The notes under the pieces were generated by a model that saw only the letters and a list, made by a program, of their open reading frames with translations, had not been told where the DNA came from and searched no databases. Shown here in pieces: positions 1 through 8,267 of a stretch of 64,000 nucleotides of DNA. Position 1 is the first letter of the stretch. Each line of letters starts with the position of its first letter. The translations under genes and the position numbers were made by a program. This DNA is from Spirosoma fluviale (GTDB taxonomy: Bacteria; Bacteroidota; Bacteroidia; Cytophagales; Spirosomataceae), in the NCBI GenBank assembly GCA_945901025.1, contig CAMDJW010000015.1, positions 1 to 64,000 of the forward strand, written 5' to 3'.

Positions 1-462
1 ATGGGAAAGGATAAGATTCTTAAGACGATTGAAATTAAAAACCGACGGGCTTCCTTTGAATATACATTCATTGATACGTTTACGGCGGGCATGGTTTTGA
101 TGGGCACTGAGATTAAGTGTATCCGTCAGGGAAAGGCAAATTTGACGGACTCTTATTGCTTATTTTTTCAGGGGGAGTTGTTTGTTCGCAACATGCATAT
201 TTCTAAATATGATGAGGGAACTCATTTTAATCATGACCCGCTTCGAGATCGAAAATTATTATTATCTAAAAGGGAATTAGGGAAGTTGCAGAAGGAATTA
301 AAGAATGTGGGTTTGACCATTATACCCACTCGCTTATTTATTTCGGACAATGGCTATGCGAAATTGAATTTTGCATTGGCCAAAGGAAAGAAGTCTTTTG
401 ATAAACGGGATGACATCAAGGAAAAAGATGTGAAGCGCGAAATGGATCGTTCCCTTAGTTAG
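1..462 (+). CDS. smpB: SsrA-binding protein SmpB
   Basis: SmpB binds tmRNA and brings it to stalled ribosomes for trans-translation in the cytoplasm. The 153-residue protein has the usual family length (about 150-160). It shows the conserved core motif GTEIKCIRQGKANL near residues 36-49, the segment FVRNMHISKYDEG, and a lysine-rich C-terminal tail (AKGKKSFDKRDDIKEKD) that in the family enters the empty mRNA channel. The ATG is the first base of the window, so the promoter and any upstream partner are not visible. Its stop overlaps the stop of the convergent hemJ by 8 bases. Confidence 0.95.
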   Translation: MGKDKILKTIEIKNRRASFEYTFIDTFTAGMVLMGTEIKCIRQGKANLTDSYCLFFQGELFVRNMHISKYDEGTHFNHDPLRDRKLLLSKRELGKLQKELKNVGLTIIPTRLFISDNGYAKLNFALAKGKKSFDKRDDIKEKDVKREMDRSLS

Positions 463-1012
463 ATTTTTCTCTAATTTTTTTCACGATTTTCACGGCTGAC
501 ATGATGGCGATGGCAAAGGCAACAAAGCCCAATAGTCCATATACCCAATCAAACGTATTTTTGGCTACTACGATAAATACGACTGCGACAAGCAGTATGG
601 TCGCAATTTCATTAAATAGTCTCAGTTGGTTTCCGGAAAGAATGAAATTTTGATGTCTGAATGAAATAATGAGGTGTCTACAATAGAAGTGATAGATCGT
701 CACACAAAGGACAAAGGTTAATTTCAGATGTAACCAGGGTTGCTGGCCAAAAGTATCCCACCAAACCAAATAGATGAGTGAAATTCCTGAAATCCAGGTG
801 AGCCAAAGTGCCGGTATCATGATGGCATTAAAAAGAATTTTCTCCATTTTCTCGAACTGTTTGGAAAGAATGGTTTTTTCTAATTCGGGTTTATCTTGAG
901 CTTCAGCGTGGTAAACGAGTAAACGTGGCAGGTAGAAAAGTCCAGCAAACCACGAGGTGACTAGAATGATGTGCACCGACTTTAACGTTTGGTAGAGTGC
1001 TGCGTCGCTCAT
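455..1012 (-). CDS. hemJ: HemJ-type protoporphyrinogen IX oxidase (CopD/UPF0093 family)
   Basis: Predicted inner-membrane enzyme that oxidises protoporphyrinogen IX to protoporphyrin IX in haem synthesis. The 185-residue protein has about four to five membrane segments. It carries the HemJ hallmarks: a histidine in the first helix (KSVHIILVTSWFAGLFYLPR), the segment HLKLTFV before the third helix, and LRLFNE before the fourth. Its ATG overlaps the TGA of the upstream glycosyltransferase (ATGA), so the two are translationally coupled. HemJ assignment rests on family motifs; a general CopD-like membrane protein is the alternative. Confidence 0.85.
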   Translation of the reverse strand: MSDAALYQTLKSVHIILVTSWFAGLFYLPRLLVYHAEAQDKPELEKTILSKQFEKMEKILFNAIMIPALWLTWISGISLIYLVWWDTFGQQPWLHLKLTFVLCVTIYHFYCRHLIISFRHQNFILSGNQLRLFNEIATILLVAVVFIVVAKNTFDWVYGLLGFVAFAIAIMSAVKIVKKIREKSN

Positions 1013-1788
1013 GATGCTCGGTGATATCGGTTAAATAAGCTATTTATTTTGAGTTGGATTACGCCAAAAATCGCTTCTTTGAAGATGTTGGCGGACATTT
1101 TGCTCGTACCTTTTGTTCGGTCGGTAAAAATGATGGGTACCTCTATTATGTTGAACTTATATTTCCAAGTAGTGAATTTCATTTCTACTTGGAATGCGTA
1201 GCCAATAAATTTGATTTGATCTAGGGGGATTGTTTCTAGCACCTTTTTTCGGTAGCAAACGAAACCTGCGGTAGCGTCTTGAATGGGCATACCGGTAATG
1301 AATCGAACATAAAATCCGGCGAAATAGGACATTAATACTCGGCCCATGGGCCAATTCACCACATTGACCCCGTTTATATAGCGAGACCCGATGGACATGT
1401 CGGCGGATAAGGCGTGTTCGGGATCAATTTTTTCGGATTTCAAATCCTCGGGACTTGCGCAGGCGTAAAACAAACGGATAAGGTCTTCAGGATTATGTGA
1501 AAAATCGGCATCCATTTCAAAGATGAAATCATAATGGTTTTCAATGGACCATTTAAATCCTGTGATATAGGCGGTTCCTAGTCCCATTTTCCCTTTTCTT
1601 TCGATGAGAAAAATACGGGAAGCATTTTCTTTTTGAACTAATTTGACCGCATTTGCCGTACCGTCCGGGGAACCATCATCGACGATTAAAACATTGAAAT
1701 GCGGTTTCAGGCTCAACACCTTTTCGATGATGGCTGTGATGTTTTCGATTTCGTTGTAGGTCGGGATAATGACTATCCTGTTATTCAT
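1009..1788 (-). CDS. Polyprenol-phosphate mannosyltransferase-like family 2 glycosyltransferase
   Basis: Family 2 glycosyltransferase of the dolichol-phosphate mannose synthase (DPM1) type, expected to move a sugar from a nucleotide sugar to a polyprenyl phosphate at the inner face of the membrane. The 259 residues show the GT-A start IVIIPTYNE, the nucleotide-binding VDDGSPDGT, and the metal-binding EMDADFSHNPEDL. There is no C-terminal membrane domain of the kind seen in longer DPM1 or GtrB proteins. It overlaps tag by 8 bases upstream and hemJ by 4 downstream, so tag-DPM1-hemJ look co-transcribed. The exact sugar cannot be read from the sequence. Confidence 0.88.
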   Translation of the reverse strand: MNNRIVIIPTYNEIENITAIIEKVLSLKPHFNVLIVDDGSPDGTANAVKLVQKENASRIFLIERKGKMGLGTAYITGFKWSIENHYDFIFEMDADFSHNPEDLIRLFYACASPEDLKSEKIDPEHALSADMSIGSRYINGVNVVNWPMGRVLMSYFAGFYVRFITGMPIQDATAGFVCYRKKVLETIPLDQIKFIGYAFQVEMKFTTWKYKFNIIEVPIIFTDRTKGTSKMSANIFKEAIFGVIQLKINSLFNRYHRAS

Positions 1789-2356
1789 GGTTGTTTTTTG
1801 GGTGACAAAAGCAATCTAATGTGTGATCTATGGTCATTCCAGAGGCTTGCATAAAAGAATAATAGATGGTTGGGCCGACAAATCGGAAACCATGTTTCTT
1901 AAGTGATTTACTCATGTTCTCGGAAATTTCGGTACTGACAGGTAAATCTTTTAGGCTATGGAAATGGTTTAGGATGGGATTAAAGTCCACAAATTCCCAA
2001 ATATATCGATCAAAGCTACCAAATTTTTCCTGAATTTTCATGAAGGCGATGGCATTCGTTTTTACGGATTGTATTTTGAGTCGATTTCGAATAATGTTAG
2101 GGTTTAACGTTGCTTCGTTTTGTTTTTCTTCTGTCCAATGGGCCAGTTTGGTGTAGTCGAAATTTTCGAATTGAGCTCTAAAATGGATTCTTTTTCTTAA
2201 AATCGTAATCCAACTTAACCCCGATTGAAATCCTTCGAGGCTTAAGAGTTCAAAAAGTGATTGGTCGTCATGCATTTCGTTTCCCCATTCTACATCATGG
2301 TAATCTTGGTAAAGGGTGTCATTTGAACACCAAGCACATCTTATTTGATCGGGCAT
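1781..2356 (-). CDS. tag: DNA-3-methyladenine glycosylase I
   Basis: Base-excision repair enzyme that removes 3-methyladenine from DNA. The 191-residue length is typical. The zinc snap seen in E. coli Tag (Cys4, His17, His175, Cys179) has equivalents here: Cys7 and His20 have the same spacing of 13, and the C-terminal motif DHTLDC gives His and Cys four apart. The block FELLSLEGFQSGLSW, which carries the pocket glutamate, is present. It is the first gene of a three-gene overlapping unit with the glycosyltransferase and hemJ. Confidence 0.94.
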   Translation of the reverse strand: MPDQIRCAWCSNDTLYQDYHDVEWGNEMHDDQSLFELLSLEGFQSGLSWITILRKRIHFRAQFENFDYTKLAHWTEEKQNEATLNPNIIRNRLKIQSVKTNAIAFMKIQEKFGSFDRYIWEFVDFNPILNHFHSLKDLPVSTEISENMSKSLKKHGFRFVGPTIYYSFMQASGMTIDHTLDCFCHPKNNHE

Positions 2357-2484
2357 TTCTTTTTTATTGATGAGGCAATTAGCTTAGATTTTTCGAGAAA
2401 TGGAACTATTTACCTGATCATTTTAAATTTTATCAGGATGTTGATTAAATAGAAATACGGTTTTTTTATTCGTAATAATTCGTT

Positions 2485-2492
2485 TAGCTTTG
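2485..2492 (+). promoter_or_regulatory. Probable promoter -7 element for the cobalamin-regulated receptor
   Basis: TAGCTTTG matches the Bacteroidota -7 consensus TAnnTTTG and lies just before the riboswitch, putting the start of transcription near 2498. No clean TTTG -33 element is seen; only a T-run around 2461-2467. Confidence 0.45.
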
Positions 2493-2497
2493 CGATA

Positions 2498-2672
2498 GTT
2501 TAGGGTGTGTGCTTCTTTTCAATAAGGGGTAAACACATAATAGGGAAGCTAGTTGAAATCTAGCACTGTCCCCGCAACTGTAAATTTTTGTAATGCTTTT
2601 CTAATAGACCACTGGGCAACTGGGAAGGTAAGAAAGGTAATAAAAATGAGTCAGGAGACCTGCCTTAAATGA
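2498..2672 (+). ncRNA. Cobalamin (adenosylcobalamin-class) riboswitch
   Basis: The leader contains the conserved cobalamin aptamer blocks in order: TAATAGGGAAG (2539-2549), a short stem around GAAATC (2555-2560), the B12-box-adjacent ACTGTCCCCGCAACTGTAA (2565-2583), and the core GAGTCAGGAGACCTGCC (2648-2664). The blocks and spacing are diagnostic of the class. It sits on the same strand as, and about 70 bases before, a BtuB-like receptor gene, which is the classical target. Binding of cobalamin is expected to lower receptor expression. I could not identify the expression platform in 2673-2734: there is no U-rich terminator, so control of translation is more likely. Confidence 0.93.
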
Positions 2673-2734
2673 TACTTAATCTTGGACTACGGAGGATGGG
2701 CTGAGGTTGAGCGTTCGATTTATTTCCATTTTTT

Positions 2735-4834
2735 ATGGCCCTGAAATGGGCATTTTGTATGTTTTCTGTTAAAAAAGTGCAAGTTTTTGCACGGGTTTCT
2801 GTTGCTTTTTTGCTACACTATAGTTCTGTATGGGCTGTTGCTTTTATGCTACAGTCTGGTTCTGTATTGGCTAACACGTTTATGCTAAAGCCTAGTTATG
2901 CTTTTTCGAGTGATTCCCATTCGACTCCTCCCACTGATCTATTAAGAAGAGACACGGTAACAATTTTAGAGGAAGTGGAAGTCTCCGCGCCAAAATTGGC
3001 GGGGAAGTTGGCCCGCACGGGCAAAGTCCTAACACGCATTACCGCGGAACAAATACGTGCGAGTTTGGGCAAAAGTTTGGGTGAGTTGTTGCAGGAGCAG
3101 GTGGGGATCTCGGTCGTAGGCGCGCGCAGCGCGCCGGGTTCAAACCAAGAAATTTACGTAAGAGGCGCAAATACTGGCCACGTATTATTGTTGATGGATG
3201 GATTCCCATTAAATGACCCATCCCATATTAGCCAAGTGATGGATTGGAATTTAATTAATTTGGCCAACATCCAAAAAATTGAAATTATAAAAGGGGGACA
3301 ATCCACTTTATACGGCTCCGATGCAATGTCGGCCGTCATTAATTTAGTCAGCAAGAAGTCCGATAAAGACGTGACGAATGGGTCATTATTGGTTCAGGGA
3401 GGAGGATTTGGAACGTATGCGACACAAGTCCAAGTCAATACGCGTTTGGCAAAAAATCGGTTTGGAATTTCTTTGCAGAATTATTCTACCGATGGTTTTT
3501 CTGCTGCTAAGGATAGTGTAAAAAAGGGTGAAAATGATGGGATGCGCCAACAATCACTTTCGGCCACTTGGTCCAGGCCCATCGGAAAAAGGTCGTTGAT
3601 CGACGTGAATTATCAAGCCTTATTTTACCAAGGAAATTTGGATGCGGGGCCATTGATGGATGATCGGGATTATACGTCAAAAGCTAAATCTAATTCCATT
3701 CGAGTTCAATGGCAATATCAGCTAAAGCATGGGGATCTTTTTGTTCGAGGTTTTCAAGATGTAATTGATCGAGTTTTTCGAAATGATTCCACGTATATTC
3801 CGTTAAACGCTTGGTCTAATTATAGTGAATCTACCTATAAGGGCGTCAATCAAGGGGCTGAGGCCTATTTAAAGGGAACGATTTTAAACCAAATCGACTA
3901 TGTTTTGGGGGCTGAATATAAAAATCAAGCGACTCAACAATCTGATTTCTCGGTGAGCGCCTACGGTCGGTATGATTCTCCCAAATTAGCTGAAAGCATT
4001 GCAAATCAATCTATTTTTGGTACTTATTTGACCATTCAAAAAGAATGGAATTCAAATGTAGGGGTTGAAATTGGCGGCCGATGGAATCGCCAATCTACTT
4101 TTGGGGATTTTTCTACGGTCAATGTAAATCCCTATTGGAAATACTCGAAATCTGGCAAAGCCTTTTTTAATTATTATACGAGCTTTAAAACTCCATCCTT
4201 GTATCAATTATTTTCTCCTTATGGGAATTTGGCCCTAAGGCCGGAGCAAGGAAAAACCTTTGAATTAGGGCTAGAACAAAGTATGGGTAATTTCCATGCT
4301 CGATTAGTCAGTTTTCAAAATGAGGTAAAAGATGGAATCGTATTCCAATCAATCTCAGTGGAGCCTTATGGGAAATATGGAAATGTGTCCCAGCAAAATA
4401 CTCGAGGCATAGAGGCGGAGTTGAGTTTTACAAAAAAGAAGTGGACAGGAAATGTTTCATATACGTATTTAAGTGGGACCATGTTTAATAAATTTGATGG
4501 GAAAGATTCTACTTATTCGTCTTTAATTAGGCGGCCTACGAATCAATGGCAAGCTCGAGTTATTTTCACCGCCAATTCAAAATTGAATTTTTCATTCATG
4601 GCGCAGTTTGTTGGCGACCGCAAGGATTATTTTTTTGATGAATCCACTTACTCAACTGTCCCGAAAGTCTTAAAAAATTATCTTTGGACAGAACTGCAAG
4701 GAGGGTATCAAATTAGCAAAAACTTGAATGCATCGCTCATGGTTAAAAATCTCCTGGGCCAAGAAATCGTTGAGTTATACGGGTACTCAGGACAAGGAAG
4801 AAATATTCAAGCGAGTTTGTTTTGGAAGTTTTAA
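2735..4834 (+). CDS. BtuB-like TonB-dependent outer-membrane receptor (cobalamin uptake)
   Basis: Outer-membrane beta-barrel receptor predicted to import cobalamin or a corrinoid using TonB energy. Residues about 72-85 hold a TonB-box-like stretch (DTVTILEEVEVSA). A plug domain follows to about residue 210, with EIYVRGANTG and GGQSTLYGSDAMSAVINLVSKK typical of the family, then a roughly 490-residue barrel ending in aromatic ASLFWKF. The cobalamin riboswitch directly upstream supports the substrate. The start is uncertain: ATG at 2759 (MFSVKKVQVF) gives a better signal-peptide start than ATG at 2735. The signal region contains three 12-residue repeats (2801-2908). No btuCDF genes lie nearby. 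Confidence 0.9.
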   Translation: MALKWAFCMFSVKKVQVFARVSVAFLLHYSSVWAVAFMLQSGSVLANTFMLKPSYAFSSDSHSTPPTDLLRRDTVTILEEVEVSAPKLAGKLARTGKVLTRITAEQIRASLGKSLGELLQEQVGISVVGARSAPGSNQEIYVRGANTGHVLLLMDGFPLNDPSHISQVMDWNLINLANIQKIEIIKGGQSTLYGSDAMSAVINLVSKKSDKDVTNGSLLVQGGGFGTYATQVQVNTRLAKNRFGISLQNYSTDGFSAAKDSVKKGENDGMRQQSLSATWSRPIGKRSLIDVNYQALFYQGNLDAGPLMDDRDYTSKAKSNSIRVQWQYQLKHGDLFVRGFQDVIDRVFRNDSTYIPLNAWSNYSESTYKGVNQGAEAYLKGTILNQIDYVLGAEYKNQATQQSDFSVSAYGRYDSPKLAESIANQSIFGTYLTIQKEWNSNVGVEIGGRWNRQSTFGDFSTVNVNPYWKYSKSGKAFFNYYTSFKTPSLYQLFSPYGNLALRPEQGKTFELGLEQSMGNFHARLVSFQNEVKDGIVFQSISVEPYGKYGNVSQQNTRGIEAELSFTKKKWTGNVSYTYLSGTMFNKFDGKDSTYSSLIRRPTNQWQARVIFTANSKLNFSFMAQFVGDRKDYFFDESTYSTVPKVLKNYLWTELQGGYQISKNLNASLMVKNLLGQEIVELYGYSGQGRNIQASLFWKF
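2801..2908 (+). repeat. Three tandem 36-bp repeats inside the receptor signal region
   Basis: Units run 2801-2836, 2837-2872 and 2873-2908. By direct comparison units 1 and 2 match at 31 of 36 positions and units 2 and 3 at about 22 of 36. They keep the reading frame and encode hydrophobic 12-mers (VAFLLHYSSVWA, VAFMLQSGSVLA, NTFMLKPSYAFS), which lengthen the signal peptide or repeat its end. Confidence 0.8.
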
Positions 4835-4839
4835 GGATG

Positions 4840-4871
4840 ATTGGGGGGAGAGATTTCATTTCCTCCCCAAT
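4840..4871. terminator. Possible bidirectional hairpin between convergent genes
   Basis: ATTGGGG at 4840-4846 pairs with CCCCAAT at 4865-4871, with extra GA/TC pairs inside. It lies just after the receptor stop and before the end of the convergent DUF4833 gene. No T-run follows on either strand, so it is a weak terminator candidate at best. Confidence 0.35.
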
Positions 4872-4910
4872 GCATTTGATGGCAATAATGAAAAATTTAT
4901 TGAGTAGGAA

Positions 4911-5447
4911 TTAAGGCTTAAAACGTTCATAAACGTCTTTATTGGTCATTTCATCCTTCCCAAACAATTCGATATAATTCACAGATGGGGTAAAGCCTGA
5001 CTCATCAACACTGACAAAAACACGTTCTAAAATCTGAAGTTTCCCGTTGATCGGAAAAAGGGCGATCGCTTGATTTTTGGCATTCAATTTGACCACAAAT
5101 TTACGCTTTCGGTAGGCTAAAAAATACCCTTCGAAGCTATTGACTTCATCTTTGATTTTATTGGTATATAAGCCATAGGCCAGCGTTCTTTGAATTAAAT
5201 TCAATTCTTCTTTTTGACCTTGATCTGCATAGCGAATCCAATAAGTATGAACGGGCTGATTGGGATTCAGGGATTTATTGGCTAAAATATTAGCATCATA
5301 AATCACGGTATTGGCGTTTGAGCTTCTTTGTATATAAAAAAGCCGGTTGGCCGATGCTGGTGGGATTGGAAAACGCTCCGTAGGAAATGCAACTGCGCTT
5401 TGGTAACACCAAAGGCAAGAAAACATAATCAAGAACGAACGTATCAT
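4911..5447 (-). CDS. DUF4833-type exported protein of unknown function
   Basis: A 178-residue protein with an N-terminal signal peptide (about residues 1-20, ending SAVAFP), so probably periplasmic or surface-exposed. The blocks NRLFYIQRSSNANTVIYDAN and THIS-like YWIRYADQGQKEELN resemble the DUF4833 family as I remember it; no function is known for that family. It follows fabI with a 6-base gap on the same strand and is probably co-transcribed with it, which could point to an envelope or lipid role, but nothing in the protein shows one. Confidence 0.7.
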   Translation of the reverse strand: MIRSFLIMFSCLWCYQSAVAFPTERFPIPPASANRLFYIQRSSNANTVIYDANILANKSLNPNQPVHTYWIRYADQGQKEELNLIQRTLAYGLYTNKIKDEVNSFEGYFLAYRKRKFVVKLNAKNQAIALFPINGKLQILERVFVSVDESGFTPSVNYIELFGKDEMTNKDVYERFKP

Positions 5448-5453
5448 GTGGTA

Positions 5454-6275
5454 TTATTTTAAGCCTTGTTCCATTTTTTCCACGATTTCCTCCGAAATAC
5501 CAACGCAAGAAAATCCTCCATCATGGAAAAGATTTTGCATCGTTACTTTTTTAGTTAAATCAGAAAATAAGGTAATCACATAATCGGCACAATCATCGGC
5601 GGTTGCATTGCCCAAAGGTGACATTTGGTTTGCATATTCATAAAAAGCATTGAAACCACTAATTCCGGTTCCAGCCGTTGTTTTTGTTGGCGATTGAGAA
5701 ACGGTATTCACACGAACACCTTTGGCTTTGCCAAAATGATATCCGTAAGAACGAGCAATAGATTCTAACATCGCTTTTGCTTGCGCCATATCGGTATAAT
5801 CCGGGAATGATCGTTGGGCTGCGATGTAAGAAAGAGCTACCACAGAACCTCCTTGTGCAATCGCATCTTTTTTCTGAGCCACTTGCAGCATTTTATGAAA
5901 AGATAAAGCTGAAACGTCAAGTGATTTTAGGAACCATTCGTAGTTCAAATCGCTATATTCACGGCCTTTCCGGATGTTGGTACTCATGCCGATGGAATGC
6001 AAAACAAAGTCGACAGGACCTCCTAAGAATTCCAAGGACTCATCATACAGGTTTTCTAATTCCTCAATGGACGTGGCGTCTGCTCCGATGATCTTGGCAC
6101 CGGTTTCTTCAGCTAATTTATTGATTTCGCCCATACGCATGGCTAAGGGAGCATTTGTTAATGTGAAGGTTGCGCCTTCTTCGTGTGCTCTTTGAGCAAT
6201 TTTCCAAGCAATAGAATCTTCATTTAATGCTCCTGAAATAATACCTCGTTTCCCTTTTAATAAGCCGTACGCCAT
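5454..6275 (-). CDS. fabI: Enoyl-[acyl-carrier-protein] reductase (NADH), FabI
   Basis: Catalyses the last reduction of each fatty-acid elongation cycle, using NADH on trans-2-enoyl-ACP. The 273-residue short-chain dehydrogenase shows the FabI-specific cofactor start GIISGALNEDSIAW, HSIGMS, and the catalytic pair Tyr160 and Lys167 with the additional Tyr150 (LSYIAAQRSFPDYTDMAQAKA). The spacing is the same as Tyr146/Tyr156/Lys163 in E. coli. The loop SQSPTKTTAGTGI replaces the E. coli substrate-loop sequence. The gene leads a two-gene unit with the DUF4833 protein and is divergent from the rimP operon. Confidence 0.96.
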   Translation of the reverse strand: MAYGLLKGKRGIISGALNEDSIAWKIAQRAHEEGATFTLTNAPLAMRMGEINKLAEETGAKIIGADATSIEELENLYDESLEFLGGPVDFVLHSIGMSTNIRKGREYSDLNYEWFLKSLDVSALSFHKMLQVAQKKDAIAQGGSVVALSYIAAQRSFPDYTDMAQAKAMLESIARSYGYHFGKAKGVRVNTVSQSPTKTTAGTGISGFNAFYEYANQMSPLGNATADDCADYVITLFSDLTKKVTMQNLFHDGGFSCVGISEEIVEKMEQGLK

Positions 6276-6386
6276 AGTGTAATAATTTTCTGGTGGAATC
6301 TTGTGATTTTGACATGCAATTAACGAATTTTTTCTTAAAAAGTGAGCAACATTTTGTGGGTAAAAGGGGTGATATTGGATAATTTA

Positions 6387-6416
6387 TTGGTATTTTGAAA
6401 TATTTACGTATCTTTG
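6387..6416 (+). promoter_or_regulatory. Probable promoter of the rimP-nusA-infB operon
   Basis: TATCTTTG at 6409-6416 is an exact match to TAnnTTTG. TTGG at 6387-6390, 18 bases upstream, can serve as the -33 element. The start of transcription is expected near 6423. Confidence 0.6.
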
Positions 6417-6437
6417 CGTTTGTAATTTGAGAAATGA

Positions 6438-6463
6438 AGAGGGGTTTTAATCCCTCTTTTTGT
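6438..6463 (+). promoter_or_regulatory. Leader hairpin with U-run before rimP (possible attenuator)
   Basis: AGAGGG (6438-6443) pairs with CCCTCT (6452-6457) across an 8-base loop and is followed by TTTTTG. The structure lies between the promoter and the rimP ATG and looks like a short intrinsic terminator. It may attenuate the operon, or it may simply be a stable leader stem. Confidence 0.45.
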
Positions 6464-6480
6464 TTTCTAGCCCTAGAGAG

Positions 6481-6957
6481 ATGAGTGATTTGAATCAAAA
6501 AATTAAAGTTTGGATTGATGAATATGTGGGGAAAGGGCCTATTTTTTTGGTTTACTTACAAGTAACAATAGGCGCTAGGAGAACGTTAATTTCTATATTA
6601 TTGGATACTGAGGAGGGGGTGACGATCGAAGAATGCGCATTATTGAGCAGGAAGTTGGGTCATCATATGGAGGAGAATGAATGGATTGAGGAGGCTTATA
6701 ATTTAGAGGTTTCTTCACCTGGTTTAGATTATCCATTGACCCATGGCTGGCAGTTTAAGAAGAATGTAGGCCGACAAATTAAAGTGTGGTTAGTGGGGGA
6801 GGATCCGGTCGTAGGAGTTTTAATGGGTTATACGGATGTGGCGGTGGAAGTTTTGTTAGAAAAAATGGTGAAGCATAAAAAAGTAGTTGCCAAAGAATCT
6901 TCGTGGATACAATTGGCGGCAGTAGATAAAATAAAAGTACAGGTAACATTTCAATAA
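6481..6957 (+). CDS. rimP: Ribosome maturation factor RimP
   Basis: RimP is needed for maturation of the 30S ribosomal subunit. The 158-residue protein has the usual size. The motifs EEAYNLEVSSPGLDYPL and the upstream GVTIEECALLSRKLG are characteristic of the N-terminal domain, and a small SH3-like C-terminal domain follows. A longer frame opens at TTG 6460, inside the leader hairpin; the ATG at 6481 (MSDLNQKIKV) is the better start. nusA begins 18 bases after its stop and infB follows, the conserved rimP-nusA-infB order. Confidence 0.93.
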   Translation: MSDLNQKIKVWIDEYVGKGPIFLVYLQVTIGARRTLISILLDTEEGVTIEECALLSRKLGHHMEENEWIEEAYNLEVSSPGLDYPLTHGWQFKKNVGRQIKVWLVGEDPVVGVLMGYTDVAVEVLLEKMVKHKKVVAKESSWIQLAAVDKIKVQVTFQ

Positions 6958-6975
6958 AAAAACGTAAAGATAGCA

Positions 6976-8223
6976 ATGAACAGTGTTGAATTAATTTCGT
7001 CATTTTCGGACTTTGCTCGAGATAAGAACATTGACAAACCGACGATGATTTCTGTTTTGGAGGAAGTTTTCAGAACGATGATTCGTAAGAAATTTGGATC
7101 AGATGAGAATTTTAATGTCATTATCAATCCTGAGAGTGGTGATTTGGAGATGTGGCGAACTCGGGAGATTGTTGACGATAACTCGGAAGACATCTGGGAT
7201 TTTGATAAAATTCCTTTGGCAGAGGCTAAATTAATCGAGCCCGATTTTGAAATTGGAGAAGAGGTAGCTGAGTTGATTAAGCTGGAGGACTTTGGTCGTC
7301 GGGTAGTTCAAACGGCTCGTCAAACTTTGATTCAGAAAATTAAAGATATAGAGAAGGAGAGTTTGTATGATAAGTACAAGGATTTGGTTGGCGAGTTAGT
7401 GACTTCGGAGGTATATCAAATTTTAGGTCGAGAGTTAATTTTATTGGACAATGATGACAATGAATTGATTTTGCCTAAGACAGAGATGATTTCAAAAGAT
7501 CGTTTCAAAAAGGGAGAGACAATTCGTGCGATTATTCACAAAGTGGAAATGGCGAATGGAACACCTAGAATTATATTATCTCGGATTTCTCCGGTATTTT
7601 TGGAGCGTTTATTTGAGCAAGAGATTCCTGAAATTTATGACGGAACGATCTCGATTCGCAAGATTGTGCGTGAGCCGGGCGAGCGTGCTAAAGTAGCCGT
7701 TGAGTCTTATGATGACCGAATTGATCCAGTTGGAGCTTGTGTAGGTATGAAAGGTTCTCGGATACATGGAATTGTTCGTGAATTGCAGAATGAAAATATA
7801 GATGTAATTAATTTTACAGAAAATTTAGAGTTGTTAGTGGCACGTACCTTAAGTCCTGCGAAGTTGAATTCGATGACGATCGACAAGGAGCGCCGACGTA
7901 TTTCCGTATTTTTGAATTCTGACCAAGTGTCTATGGCGATTGGTCGAGGTGGACAAAACATTAAATTAGCAGGTAAATTAGTCGGTTATGAAATAGATGT
8001 CTTCCGCGATGTGCCCAAAGATGAGTTGGATGATGAGGATGTTGAATTGTCAGAATTCTCAAATGAGATTGAGGCATGGGTATTGGCAGAGCTTCATAAA
8101 ATTGGTTTAGATACGGCTAAGCAAGTATTAGCTTTATCTAAAGAAGAATTAGAGCGTAGAACAGAATTAGAGGAAGAGACGATTGAGGATATTTTATCTA
8201 TTTTACGTTCTGAGTTTGAATAG
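6976..8223 (+). CDS. nusA: Transcription termination/antitermination protein NusA
   Basis: NusA binds RNA polymerase and modulates pausing, termination and antitermination. The 415 residues comprise an N-terminal polymerase-binding domain (MNSVELISSFSDFARDK onward), an S1 domain around residues 130-200, and two KH domains with GACVGMKGSRIHGIVREL and SMAIGRGGQNIKLAGKL. A short acidic C-terminal region with helix-hairpin-helix-like repeats (residues about 355-415) replaces the two longer repeats of E. coli NusA. It is the second gene of the rimP-nusA-infB operon, 44 bases before infB. Confidence 0.96.
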   Translation: MNSVELISSFSDFARDKNIDKPTMISVLEEVFRTMIRKKFGSDENFNVIINPESGDLEMWRTREIVDDNSEDIWDFDKIPLAEAKLIEPDFEIGEEVAELIKLEDFGRRVVQTARQTLIQKIKDIEKESLYDKYKDLVGELVTSEVYQILGRELILLDNDDNELILPKTEMISKDRFKKGETIRAIIHKVEMANGTPRIILSRISPVFLERLFEQEIPEIYDGTISIRKIVREPGERAKVAVESYDDRIDPVGACVGMKGSRIHGIVRELQNENIDVINFTENLELLVARTLSPAKLNSMTIDKERRRISVFLNSDQVSMAIGRGGQNIKLAGKLVGYEIDVFRDVPKDELDDEDVELSEFSNEIEAWVLAELHKIGLDTAKQVLALSKEELERRTELEEETIEDILSILRSEFE

Positions 8224-8267
8224 GGTTTAGATTAAATTTGATTTATTACATAGTATTTTAATTTTTT

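Noticed and set aside
5777-6195. Two overlapping plus-strand frames opposite fabI
   Set aside because: Antisense to the catalytic part of FabI; no start context and no conserved residues.
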